In this document: positions 25,613 through 37,352 of the stretch, piece after piece
Layout: every line of letters starts with the position of its first letter
Numbering within the stretch: position 1 is the stretch's first letter
From: Nocardia neocaledoniensis
GTDB lineage: Bacteria; Actinomycetota; Actinomycetes; Mycobacteriales; Mycobacteriaceae
Direction of reading: 5' to 3'
Length of the DNA: 64,000 bases
Assembly: GCF_003182135.1 (NCBI RefSeq)
Contig: NZ_QGTL01000002.1
Span: 1-64,000, forward strand
The notes under the pieces: generated by a model
What the model was told of the DNA's origin: nothing
What the model saw: only the letters and a program-made list of their open reading frames with translations
Database searches by the model: none
Made by a program: the position numbers and the translations under genes

Positions 25613-25630
25613 GTGACGTCGTGTCACAAT
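25613..25630. promoter_or_regulatory. Palindrome and possible leaderless promoter upstream of lrp-type gene
   Basis: GTGAC-GTCGT-GTCAC (25613-25627) is a perfect inverted repeat. It runs into CACAAT (25625-25630), a fair -10 element ending 6 nt before ATG 25637, so the transcript may start at or beside the start codon. An Lrp-type autoregulatory site is the simplest reading. Confidence 0.4.
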
Positions 25631-25636
25631 GCGGCC

Positions 25637-26122
25637 ATGACCATCAAGTTCGACGCACTCGATGCCGCCTTGCTGGCCGAGTTGGCCCGCGACCCGCGCG
25701 CGCCGATCCTCGAGCTGGCCCAGCGGCTCGGGGTCGCCCGCAACACCGTGCAGGCGCGGATGCGGCGGCTCGAGTCCTCGGGCGCGGTGCGCGGCTATCC
25801 GCCCGACATCGACGTGCAGGCGATCGGCTACGCCGTGCACGCCTTCCTCGGCATCGAACTCGATCAGAACAAGATGGATCCGATCATCGAGACGCTGCGC
25901 GGGTTCCCGCACGTGCTCGAGGTGCACGCCACCACCGGCCGTGCCGACCTGCTGGTCCGCATCGCCGCGCGATCGCAGCAGGACCTGCTGGAGATCATCC
26001 AGCGCGTGCACGCGATCGACGGCGTGAAACACACCGAGACGATGCTCGCGCTGGCCACCCCGATCGGCTACCGGAGCCTGCCGCTGGTCGAGCACCTGAC
26101 GAGCACCCGCGATGTGACCTAG
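25637..26122 (+). CDS. Lrp/AsnC-family regulator
   Basis: A 161-residue transcription factor. The N-terminal winged helix-turn-helix is at about residues 8-55 (LDAALLAELARDPRAP, LAQRLGVARNTVQARMRRLE, GAVRGYPPDID). The C-terminal RAM/AsnC effector domain is at about 70-150 (AFLGIELDQNK, GRADLLVRIAARSQQDLLE). Such proteins sense amino acids or keto acids as octamers. It sits between an MHS transporter (divergent) and the indolepyruvate oxidoreductase, leucine-dehydrogenase and permease genes downstream, so control of that catabolic group is the natural inference. Confidence 0.9.
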   Translation: MTIKFDALDAALLAELARDPRAPILELAQRLGVARNTVQARMRRLESSGAVRGYPPDIDVQAIGYAVHAFLGIELDQNKMDPIIETLRGFPHVLEVHATTGRADLLVRIAARSQQDLLEIIQRVHAIDGVKHTETMLALATPIGYRSLPLVEHLTSTRDVT

Positions 26123-26206
26123 GTCTCCGCGCTCGAGCAGATTGACTCATTCGACCCAGTGGCCTAGATCACTTTTGAGCAGTCTGATCAACTTTTTCGG
26201 CGACTG

Positions 26207-26235
26207 TTGACACAGATCACCCCTCCCCGGCACAT
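26207..26235 (+). promoter_or_regulatory. Candidate promoter of the oxidoreductase operon
   Basis: TTGACA (26207-26212) is followed after 17 nt by GCACAT (26230-26235), a poor -10. Just upstream, TTGA-N9-TCAA (26175-26191) and the stretch ACTTTTTC form the least GC-rich part of this 156-bp gap and may bind the Lrp-type protein. Assigned by position and hexamer match only. Confidence 0.35.
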
Positions 26236-26278
26236 TTCGCTGCACCGATAGCAAGTTCCTTCGCGCAGTGAGGTGATC

Positions 26279-29200
26279 ATGACCAGCGTCGTCTGTTCCA
26301 CCGCCCGACCGCTGGCCGACCCGGCCGCCCCCTACGACCTCGCCGATCGCTACCGCTCCGGCGCGGGCCCGGTGCTGCTGACCGGGGTCCAGGCCATCGC
26401 CCGGCTGCTGGTGGAACAGCATGTGCGCGACATCCGTGCCGGTCGCCGCGTGGCGACCTTCGTCTCCGGTTACCAGGGCAGCCCGCTCGGCGGCGTCGAC
26501 AAGATGCTGCTCGGCATGCCCGAGGTGCTCACCGAGCACGACATCACCTTCGTGCCCGGGTACAACGAGGAGCTGGCCGCCACCTCGGTGTGGGGCAGCC
26601 AGGCCGATCTGCCCGCAGGCAAGCCGACCCACGACGGTGTGGTCGGCGTCTGGTACGGCAAGGGCCCCGGCGTCGACCGCGCGACCGACGCCATCCGGCA
26701 CGCCAACATGTACGGCGTGAACCCGCGCGGCGGCGTGCTGCTGCTGGTGGGCGACGATCCGGCGTCGAAGTCCTCGACCGTGCCCGCGGTGAGCGAGCGT
26801 TCGCTGGCCGCCATGGGCGTGCCGGTGCTGTTCCCCCGCAACGCCGAGGAGATCATCACGCTGGGCATGCAGGGCATCGCGCTGTCGCGGGCCTCGGGCT
26901 GCGTGGTGGCGCTGAAGATCGTCGCCGATGTCGCCGACGGCGCGTGGACGGTGGACGCGAGCGTCGCCGACCTGGCCGTGACCGTCCCCGAAGTGCAGTG
27001 GGAGGGAAAGCCTTTCGTGTACCGGCAGCGCCCGATGGCCGCGCCGACCGACAGCGTGCTCGCCGAGGCCGACCTCTACGGCCCGCGCTGGGCGACCGTG
27101 CACGCCTACGGCGCGGCCAACGCGCTCGACGTGATCGAGGTGAACCCGCCAGCGGCGAAGGTCGGCCTCGCGGCCACCGGCACCACCTTCGACGCGGTCC
27201 GCCAGGCACTGCTCGACCTGGGCGTGGACGAGGCGGCGATGCACCGCGCCGGCATCCGTCTGCTGCGCATCGGCATGCCGTACCCGCTCGGTTCCGCCGC
27301 GCTCACCGAGTTCGCGCGCGGGCTCGACCAGCTCGTCGTGGTCGAGGACAAGACCGCGTTCCTCGAGACCCAGGTCCGCGAGATCCTCTACGGCACCCCG
27401 GACGCACCCCGCGTGCTCGGCAAGCAGGACGAGCGCGGCGCGAGGCTGATGCCGGTCGACGGCGAGCTCACCGCGGGCAGGCTGCTGGCTCCGCTGCGCC
27501 GCGTACTGCGCGGCCACGTCGAGCTGAAAAGGGCTGCCCCGCCCGCTCTTCCGCTGGAGGTGCTCTCGGCCAAGCGCACGCCCTATTTCTGCAGCGGCTG
27601 CCCGCACAATCGTTCCACCGCCCTGCCCGAGGGCTCGATCGGCGGCGGTGGCATCGGCTGCCACACGCTGGTCACCATGTCCGGGCGCACCGACAGCGCC
27701 GTCACCGGGCTGACCCAGATGGGCGGCGAGGGCAGTCAGTGGATCGGGCAGGCGCCTTTCACCGACGTCCCGCACCTGTTCCAGAACATCGGCGACGGCA
27801 CCTTCTTCCACTCCGGCCAGCTGGCGGTGCAGGCCTGTGTCGCGGCCGGGGTGAACATCACCTACAAGCTGCTCTGGAACGAGGTCGTCGCGATGACCGG
27901 CGCCCAGGACGTCGAGGGCGGACTCTCCGTCGCGCAGCTGACGCACAAGCTCACCACCGAAGGCGTCCGCCAGATCATCATCTGCGCCGACGAGCCCAAG
28001 CGGCACAACAAGCGGGCGCTGGCCAAGGGCACGCTGCTGTGGCATCGCGACCGGCTCGACGAGGCGCAGCGCGTGCTGCGCGAGATCGAGGGCGTCACCG
28101 TGCTGATCTACGACCAGCACTGTGCCGCCGACGCGCGCAGGCAGCGCAAGCGCGGCGCGCTGCCCGTACGCAACACCCGCGTGGTGATCAACGAGGCCGT
28201 GTGCGAGGGCTGCGGCGACTGCGGCGCCAAGTCGAACTGCCTGTCGGTGCAGCCGGTCGAGACCGAGTTCGGCCGCAAGACCCGGATCGACCAGACCTCG
28301 TGCAACACCGACTACAGCTGCCTCGACGGCGACTGCCCCTCGTTCGTGACGGTGGAGGTCGACCCGGCCGCGAGCAAGGGCGCCCGGCGCAAGGTCGCCG
28401 AGCCGCCCGCGGTGCCCGATCCGGGCGTTGCCGCGCCGCAACGCACCCAGAACGTGCTCATCGCAGGCATCGGCGGCACCGGCATCGTGACCGTGAACCA
28501 GGTGCTGGCCACCGCCGCCCTGCGCGCCGGCTACGAGGTCGAGAGCCTCGACCAGATCGGGCTGAGCCAGAAGGCCGGTCCGGTGGTCTCGCACCTGCGC
28601 TTCTCCACCACCGCGCTGGAGCCGTCCAACCGGCTCACCCCCGGCAGCGCGGACTGCCTGCTCGCGGTCGACCTGCTCACCGCCACCGATCCCCGCTACC
28701 TCCAGTACGGCGACGCCGCGAGCACCCTCGGCGTGGCCTCCACCAGCCAGACCCCGACCGGCGACATGGTCTACGACAAGTCGGTCGACTACCCCGAGAC
28801 CCAGACCCTGCTGGAACGCCTTGCCGCCGTGACGAAGTCGATCGCGCACTTCGACGCGCTGGCGGCGGCCGAGACCCTGTTCGGCAACACCGCCGCGGCG
28901 AATTTCCTGATCGTCGGCGCCGCCGTGCAGGCCGGCGGGCTGCGTCTGCCCGCCGCGGCGATCGAGGAGGCCATCGGGATCAACGGGGTCGCGGTGGACG
29001 CCACCGTCGCGGCGTTCCGCTGGGGCCGGGTCGCCGTCGCCGATCCGGCGGCGTTCGCCGCGGCCGTCGATGAGGGGCGGCCGCGGCGCACCCCGCCGGT
29101 GGCGCCCGCGGAACTGCTGGCGCACACCAGCTTCGAGGGCGAGGTGCGCAGGCTGGTCGAACTGCGCGCGGCGAACCTGGTGGGCTACCAGAACGCCAAG

Positions 29201-29752
29201 GTGGCCCGCCGTTACGTCGACACCGTCGAATTCGTCTGGGCGGCCGAGCGTTCGGTCACCGAGCGCACCGAGTTCAGCGAGGCGGTGGCGCGCGGGCTGT
29301 ACAAGTTCACCGCCTACAAGGACGAGTACGAGGTGGCACGCCTGCTGGTGGACCCGGACTTCCTGGCCGAGGTGAAGTCCCAGGTGCCCGGCGGCGAGAA
29401 GCTCACCTACAAGCTGCATCCGCCGGTGCTGCGCGCGCTGGGCCGCGAGAAGAAGATCGGCCTGCGGCCGAGATCGCATGTGGCGCTGCGGATGCTGGCC
29501 AAGGGCAAGTTCCTGCGCGGCACCAAGCTCGATCCGTTCGGCTACGCGCACGTCCGCCGGGTCGAGCGGGAACTGCTGGCCGACTACACCGCGATGGTGC
29601 GGCGGCTGGCCGAGGGCCTGACCGCCGGGAACTACGACACGGCGACCGCGGCCGCCGCGCTCACCGATGTGGTGCGCGGCTACGAGGACATCAAGCTCGG
29701 CAATGTCGAGCTGTATCGCGCCGGACTGCGTGAGCTGGGGATCGAGAACTGA
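26279..29752 (+). CDS. Fused indolepyruvate:ferredoxin oxidoreductase (IorA-IorB type)
   Basis: An 1157-residue enzyme that oxidatively decarboxylates 2-keto acids (indolepyruvate, phenylpyruvate or branched-chain keto acids) to acyl-CoA with ferredoxin as acceptor. The order is an N-terminal pyruvate-ferredoxin-type domain (FVSGYQGSPLGGVD near residue 62), a thiamine-diphosphate domain (TPYFCSGCPHNRST near 438; GGEGSQWIGQ near 483), a Cys cluster CEGCGDCGAKSNC near 641, and the gamma domain GIGGTGIVTVNQV near 732. A long C-terminal DUF6537-type region follows. ATG 26279 is used, with the GAGGTGA ribosome site. No ferredoxin gene is adjacent. The next genes are an amino acid dehydrogenase and a permease, giving uptake, deamination and keto-acid oxidation. 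Confidence 0.9.
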   Translation: MTSVVCSTARPLADPAAPYDLADRYRSGAGPVLLTGVQAIARLLVEQHVRDIRAGRRVATFVSGYQGSPLGGVDKMLLGMPEVLTEHDITFVPGYNEELAATSVWGSQADLPAGKPTHDGVVGVWYGKGPGVDRATDAIRHANMYGVNPRGGVLLLVGDDPASKSSTVPAVSERSLAAMGVPVLFPRNAEEIITLGMQGIALSRASGCVVALKIVADVADGAWTVDASVADLAVTVPEVQWEGKPFVYRQRPMAAPTDSVLAEADLYGPRWATVHAYGAANALDVIEVNPPAAKVGLAATGTTFDAVRQALLDLGVDEAAMHRAGIRLLRIGMPYPLGSAALTEFARGLDQLVVVEDKTAFLETQVREILYGTPDAPRVLGKQDERGARLMPVDGELTAGRLLAPLRRVLRGHVELKRAAPPALPLEVLSAKRTPYFCSGCPHNRSTALPEGSIGGGGIGCHTLVTMSGRTDSAVTGLTQMGGEGSQWIGQAPFTDVPHLFQNIGDGTFFHSGQLAVQACVAAGVNITYKLLWNEVVAMTGAQDVEGGLSVAQLTHKLTTEGVRQIIICADEPKRHNKRALAKGTLLWHRDRLDEAQRVLREIEGVTVLIYDQHCAADARRQRKRGALPVRNTRVVINEAVCEGCGDCGAKSNCLSVQPVETEFGRKTRIDQTSCNTDYSCLDGDCPSFVTVEVDPAASKGARRKVAEPPAVPDPGVAAPQRTQNVLIAGIGGTGIVTVNQVLATAALRAGYEVESLDQIGLSQKAGPVVSHLRFSTTALEPSNRLTPGSADCLLAVDLLTATDPRYLQYGDAASTLGVASTSQTPTGDMVYDKSVDYPETQTLLERLAAVTKSIAHFDALAAAETLFGNTAAANFLIVGAAVQAGGLRLPAAAIEEAIGINGVAVDATVAAFRWGRVAVADPAAFAAAVDEGRPRRTPPVAPAELLAHTSFEGEVRRLVELRAANLVGYQNAKVARRYVDTVEFVWAAERSVTERTEFSEAVARGLYKFTAYKDEYEVARLLVDPDFLAEVKSQVPGGEKLTYKLHPPVLRALGREKKIGLRPRSHVALRMLAKGKFLRGTKLDPFGYAHVRRVERELLADYTAMVRRLAEGLTAGNYDTATAAAALTDVVRGYEDIKLGNVELYRAGLRELGIEN

Positions 29753-29876
29753 CCCCGGCCCCACCCACACGTCGCCGCACCGAGCGGCACCGATGAACCG
29801 CCGCTGACCTGCGGCACCACGACACCGCCACCCCGGGCACAACCCGGAAAGGCGGGAACCCGAAAGGAAATCGACA

Positions 29877-30956
29877 GTGACCGTTGTGCACACCGAGGCA
29901 GGCGTCTTCGGCCGATCGCACGAACTCAGTGCCCGCGCCCACGAGCAAGTGGTGTTCTGCGAGGACGACAAGTCGGGCCTGAAGGCGATCATCGCCATCC
30001 ACTCGACCGCGCTCGGTCCCGCCCTCGGCGGTACCCGCTTCTACCCGTACGCCGACGAGTCGGCGGCGCTGCAGGACGTGCTGCGGTTGTCGTGGGGCAT
30101 GACCTACAAGGCCGCCGCGGCCGGTGTCGACCTCGGTGGCGGCAAGGCGGTGATCATCGGCGACCCGGCGACGCTCAAGAGCGAGGAACTGCTCGCCGCC
30201 TACGCGCGCTTCGTCGAGACCCTCGGTGGGCGCTACATCACCGCCGGTGACGTGGGCACCAACACCGACGACCTGGACGTGATCGGCCGCCACACCCGCT
30301 ACGTCACCGGCCGCAGCGTCGCCGCGGGCGGCAGCGGGGACAGCGCCCGGCTCACCGCGCTCGGTGTCTTCCACTCGATGCGCGCGGGCGCCGAATTCCT
30401 GTGGGGCGCCCCGACACTGGCGGGCCGCACGGTCGGCGTCGAGGGGGTCGGCAAGGTCGGGCGTGAGCTCACCGCGCTGCTGCTGGCCGACGGCGCCGAG
30501 GTCTGCGTCACCGATGTGAACGAGGCGGCGCTGCGCCGCGTGGCCGACGAACTGCCCGCGGTGCGGCTGCTCTCCACCGTGTCCACCGCGCCCGTCGACG
30601 TGTACGCCCCGTGCGCGCTGGGCGCCACGCTCACCGAGTCCAGCGCCCGTGCGATCGAGGCGAAGCTGATCTGCGGCGCCGCCAACAACCAGCTGGCCAC
30701 GCCCGAGGTGGAGCAGGCGCTCACCGCGCGCGGCATCACCTGGGTGCCGGACTTCGTCGCCAACGCGGGCGGCCTGATCCAGGTCGCGGGCGAGCTGCGC
30801 GGCGCGGCCCCGGCCGAGGTGGAACTCGAGGTCGAGGGCATCTACCGCCGCTGCCGCGACATCATCGCCGACGCGACGACGGAGGGCATCGGCACCGGCG
30901 CCGCCGCCAACCGCTTCGCCGAACGCCGTCTCGACGCCATTCCGCGAGCACTGTGA
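29877..30956 (+). CDS. Leucine/valine/phenylalanine dehydrogenase family
   Basis: A 359-residue NAD-dependent amino acid dehydrogenase that converts an L-amino acid to its 2-keto acid and ammonia. The catalytic-lysine region is GMTYKAAAAGVDLGGGKAV near residue 77. Nearby are the GDVGTNTDDLDVIG segment near 124, the dinucleotide loop VGVEGVGKVGRELTALL near 185 and the conserved GAANNQLA near 263. Length is right for leucine/valine dehydrogenases and short for glutamate dehydrogenase. It starts at GTG 29877, 124 bp after the keto-acid oxidoreductase, and its TGA shares a base with the permease ATG. The keto acid formed would be a substrate for the upstream enzyme. Confidence 0.88.
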   Translation: MTVVHTEAGVFGRSHELSARAHEQVVFCEDDKSGLKAIIAIHSTALGPALGGTRFYPYADESAALQDVLRLSWGMTYKAAAAGVDLGGGKAVIIGDPATLKSEELLAAYARFVETLGGRYITAGDVGTNTDDLDVIGRHTRYVTGRSVAAGGSGDSARLTALGVFHSMRAGAEFLWGAPTLAGRTVGVEGVGKVGRELTALLLADGAEVCVTDVNEAALRRVADELPAVRLLSTVSTAPVDVYAPCALGATLTESSARAIEAKLICGAANNQLATPEVEQALTARGITWVPDFVANAGGLIQVAGELRGAAPAEVELEVEGIYRRCRDIIADATTEGIGTGAAANRFAERRLDAIPRAL

Positions 30957-32449
30957 TGATCAAGACGAGCGGCCTGTTCCGCACCAAGTCCGTCGAGCAG
31001 TCCATCCGCGACACCGACGATCCCGATGCCAAGCTCCGCAAGGACCTGACGGCCAAGGACCTGACGATCTTCGGCGTCGCGGTGGTGATCGGCGCGGGCA
31101 TCTTCACCCTGACCGCGCGCACCGCGGGCACGGTCGCCGGGCCGGCCGTCTCACTGGCCTTCGTCTTCGCGGCGATCGCCTGCGGCCTCACGGCGCTGTG
31201 TTACGCGGAGTTCGCCTCCACCGTGCCGGTCGCGGGCAGCGCGTACACCTTCGCCTACGCCACCTTCGGCGAGGTGATCGCCTGGATCATCGGCTGGGAC
31301 CTGATCCTGGAGTTCGCGCTCGCGGTGTCGGTGGTCGCCAAGGGCTGGTCGCAATACCTGGGCGAAGTGCTCGGCTCGTCGGCACCGGTCGTGCACCTCG
31401 GCTCGGTGACCTTCGACTGGGGCGCGGTGGTGATCATCGCGATCGTCGGTGTGCTGCTGGCCACCGGGACCAAGCTGTCCTCGCGGGTCTCCGCGATCGC
31501 GGTCGCGATCAAACTGGGCGTGATCGCGCTGGTGCTGGTGGTGGGCGCGACCTACTTCAAGCCGTCGAACCTGACCCCCTACATCCCGCCGGCGCAGCCG
31601 TCGGAGAAGGCCGAGGGGATGCACCAGTCGCTGTTCGCCTTCCTCACCGGTTCCGGCGGCACCAGCTACGGCTGGTACGGCCTGCTCGCGGCGGCCAGCC
31701 TGGTGTTCTTCGCCTTCATCGGCTTCGACGTGGTCGCCACGACCGCCGAGGAGACCCGCAACCCGCAGCGTGACGTCCCGCGCGGCATCCTCGGTTCGCT
31801 GGCCATCGTGACGGTGCTCTACATCGCGGTCTCGCTGATCCTCACCGGCATGGTGTCCTACACCGAACTCGCCGACGGCAACGCCACGCTCGCCACGGCC
31901 TTCGCCATCCACGGCGCGACCTGGGTGAAGAACATCATCGCCATCGGCGCCCTGGCCGGACTGTCCACCGTGGTGATGGTGATGTACCTGGGCCAGACCC
32001 GGGTGCTGTTCGCCATGGCCCGCGACGGGCTGCTGCCCCGCTCGCTGGCGCAGACCGGCAAGAAGGGCACGCCGGTCCGGCTGACCGTGCTGGTCGGCGT
32101 GGTGTGCGCGCTGCTGGCCGGCTTCGTCGACTTCGGCACGCTCGAGGAGATGGTCAACATCGGCACCCTCGTCGCGTTCGTGCTGGTGTCGATCGGCGTG
32201 CTGGTGCTGCGCCGGACCCGCCCCGACCTGCAGCGCGGTTTCCGCGTGCCGTTCGTCCCGGTGGTGCCGATCCTGGCCGCGCTGGCCTGCCTGTGGCTGA
32301 TGCTGAACCTCTCGATCGAGACCTGGCTGCGGTTCGTGATCTGGATGGCCCTCGGTGTCGTCGTGTACTTCGTCTACGGGCGCAGGCACTCGATCCTGGG
32401 ACGCAGGCAACCGGATGCCCCGGAACCGGAGCTGACGCCGGTTCACTAG
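30956..32449 (+). CDS. APC-family amino acid permease
   Basis: A 497-residue transporter with about 12 membrane segments. The APC signature VVIGAGIFTLTARTAG lies in helix 1 (about residues 42-57), followed by YAEFASTVPVAGSAYTFAYATFGE in helix 3 and the FFAFIGFDVVATTAEETRNPQRDVP region near 265. It resembles the cationic amino acid transporter (YfnA/CAT) branch. ATG 30956 overlaps the previous stop by one base. In the operon it would import the amino acid that the dehydrogenase and ferredoxin oxidoreductase break down. A 14-bp hairpin follows. Confidence 0.9.
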   Translation: MIKTSGLFRTKSVEQSIRDTDDPDAKLRKDLTAKDLTIFGVAVVIGAGIFTLTARTAGTVAGPAVSLAFVFAAIACGLTALCYAEFASTVPVAGSAYTFAYATFGEVIAWIIGWDLILEFALAVSVVAKGWSQYLGEVLGSSAPVVHLGSVTFDWGAVVIIAIVGVLLATGTKLSSRVSAIAVAIKLGVIALVLVVGATYFKPSNLTPYIPPAQPSEKAEGMHQSLFAFLTGSGGTSYGWYGLLAAASLVFFAFIGFDVVATTAEETRNPQRDVPRGILGSLAIVTVLYIAVSLILTGMVSYTELADGNATLATAFAIHGATWVKNIIAIGALAGLSTVVMVMYLGQTRVLFAMARDGLLPRSLAQTGKKGTPVRLTVLVGVVCALLAGFVDFGTLEEMVNIGTLVAFVLVSIGVLVLRRTRPDLQRGFRVPFVPVVPILAALACLWLMLNLSIETWLRFVIWMALGVVVYFVYGRRHSILGRRQPDAPEPELTPVH

Positions 32450-32465
32450 CGCCCACCTCACCCGT

Positions 32466-32496
32466 CGAACCCGGCGATCCCTGATCGCCGGGTTCG
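32466..32496. terminator. Bidirectional hairpin terminator
   Basis: A perfect 14-bp stem (32466-32479 with 32483-32496) closes on a 3-nt loop, between the convergent permease and IclR genes. There is no U-tract on either side, as is common in high-GC actinobacteria. Confidence 0.75.
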
Positions 32497-32505
32497 CGCG
32501 TGTCC

Positions 32506-33236
32506 TCAGAGTGTCAGCTGATCGGCCGCCGACGTGAGCAGATCGATCAGGTCGCGATCGTGCACGGGCAGGCGCCCGGTCTTGCCGATCGCGGCCAGCG
32601 CACCGGTGACGGTGCCGTCGGCGGTGCGAACCGGGACGGCGACGGCGCTGCGGCCGAGGCGGCACTCGTTCACCTCGACCGCGACGGTGTCCGCGGCCAC
32701 GCGGCGCAGCTCCGCGGCGAGGTCGGCGGGTGTGGTCAGGGTGAAGGCCGTCACCTTGCGCAGTGTCGCGTCGACCGCGAGTTCGGGGTGGCGCGCCATC
32801 AGGATCTTGCCGATCGCGGAGGCGTGCGGACAGCTGACCAGGACCTTCTCACCGGTCAGCTCGTGGTCGGGGTCCTTGTCGATCATCCTGATCCGGCCGT
32901 CGGCGAACGAGGCGAGGTGGATGCCGAAGCGCAGCTGGGCGCGTAGTTCGCCGAGGATCCGGGAATTGCCCGAGCCGGGCTCGGCCGCCCCGGCCAGTTC
33001 GCGGGTGCGGCGGCCCAGTGCGAAGCCGGAAAGATCCTCGATCCGCACCAGGTAGCCGTCGGCGACCAGCAGATTCAGCAGGCGGTACGCGGTGGCGGGC
33101 GCGATGCCGGTCTGCGCGGCGATGTCCTTCGCAGTGGCGCCCGAGCCGAGGCGCGCCACCGCTTCGAGCAGGGCGAGGGCCTTCTGGACAGCCCTCGGCT
33201 CGTGCCCGGTCGGGCCGTCGCGGCGGGTGGTCGCTG

Positions 33237-33240
<4 letters not shown>
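32506..33240 (-). CDS. IclR-family regulator
   Basis: A 244-residue regulator. The N-terminal winged helix is at about residues 14-70 (AVQKALALLEAVARLG, TAKDIAAQTGIAPATAYRLLNLL). The C-terminal GAF-like effector domain has the typical HASAIGKILMA near residue 138 and RSAVAVPVRTADGTVTGALA near 193. GTG 33238-33240 overlaps the stop of the upstream permease by 4 bp, so the two are one operon. It is likely to regulate that permease in response to its substrate or a breakdown product. Confidence 0.88.
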
Positions 33241-36534
<3,294 letters not shown>

Positions 36535-36562
36535 GTCCCTCACCCGACAAGGAGTATCGATC

Positions 36563-37207
36563 ATGAAGAAGACTGTCACGCTGGCCGTGGCGACCCTCGC
36601 GGCGCTGGCCCTCACCTCCTGTTCGGCCGACGCGGTCGAGTCGAAGCCGTCCGCCGCGCCGAGTACCCCGGTTCTCGAGGCGGGACAGGAGAATCCGATG
36701 ATCGCGCAGGGCGTGACGATCGCCGCCGACGCCACCGTCTACAAGAGCAGTGGCCTCGGGCCCACCGCCACCAACAAGGCCGCGCCCACCGGCAGCCCCG
36801 AGTCCTTCATCGACACCCAGCAGTTCGCGGACGCGAAGCTGCCCGCCGGTGTCACCCTCACCGAAGCGCAGGGCATGTCGGTGCTGGCCAGAATCCGGGA
36901 GAACCTCGAAGCGCAGGGCCTGGCCCTGGACAACGTGGTCTCGATGCGCGTGTTCCTCGACAACGCCCCCGGTACCGATCGCGCCGACTACGCCGGCTGG
37001 AACCGCGCCTACCGGCAGTTCTTCGCCAATACGAACCTCGTCTCCGGCGACACCGAGCTGGTTCCCCTCGGTACCGCGGCGCCGGCCGCGCCGCTGGTCC
37101 GCAACGCGGCCCGGCCGAGCCGCTTCGCCCTTGAGGTAGCGAGTCTGCCGGTGCCGGGTTGGTTGGTCGAAGTCGAGGTCGACGCGGTGTACCCGGCGGC
37201 GAAGTAG
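36563..37207 (+). CDS. RidA-family lipoprotein (putative exported imine deaminase)
   Basis: A 214-residue protein with a lipoprotein leader (KKTVTLAVATLAALALTSC; lipobox LTSC, lipidated Cys20) and a low-complexity linker. A Rid/YjgF domain follows from about residue 45. RidA hydrolyses reactive imines and enamines. Recognisable elements are MRVFLDN near 132 and the C-terminal PSRFALEVASLP...WLVEVEVDAVY, where Arg in PSR aligns with the catalytic Arg of RidA (usually PARS/T) and Glu in VEVE with its partner. An insertion makes it longer than the 130-residue cytosolic norm. AGGAG precedes the ATG, 28 bp after the exported amine oxidase. An envelope-anchored member is unusual. Confidence 0.8.
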   Translation: MKKTVTLAVATLAALALTSCSADAVESKPSAAPSTPVLEAGQENPMIAQGVTIAADATVYKSSGLGPTATNKAAPTGSPESFIDTQQFADAKLPAGVTLTEAQGMSVLARIRENLEAQGLALDNVVSMRVFLDNAPGTDRADYAGWNRAYRQFFANTNLVSGDTELVPLGTAAPAAPLVRNAARPSRFALEVASLPVPGWLVEVEVDAVYPAAK

Positions 37208-37280
37208 GCCGGGAAGCCCAACGAATTGCCTGGCCAGAGGCATGCCGGGGTGGTGCGCCGACGCCCGTTCCGGCAGCCTG

Positions 37281-37295
37281 TGGCACTGAGTGCCA
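37281..37295. promoter_or_regulatory. Palindrome upstream of 3-hydroxyacyl-CoA dehydrogenase
   Basis: TGGCACT-G-AGTGCCA is a perfect 15-bp inverted repeat, 58 bp before the dehydrogenase start. A second symmetric element follows (CCCGGG-N10-CCCGGG, 37297-37318). The size fits a TetR-type fatty-acid regulator site; the regulator is not in this window as far as I can tell. Confidence 0.45.
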
Positions 37296-37352
37296 GCCCG
37301 GGTGAAATAATCCCCGGGACAGCCAGGGTAATGCGATGTTGGGAGTTCTCCA

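Noticed and set aside
26147..29998. A long minus-strand open frame opposite the indolepyruvate oxidoreductase.
   Set aside because: It is antisense to a clearly conserved enzyme and shows His/Arg/Gly-rich nonsense composition.
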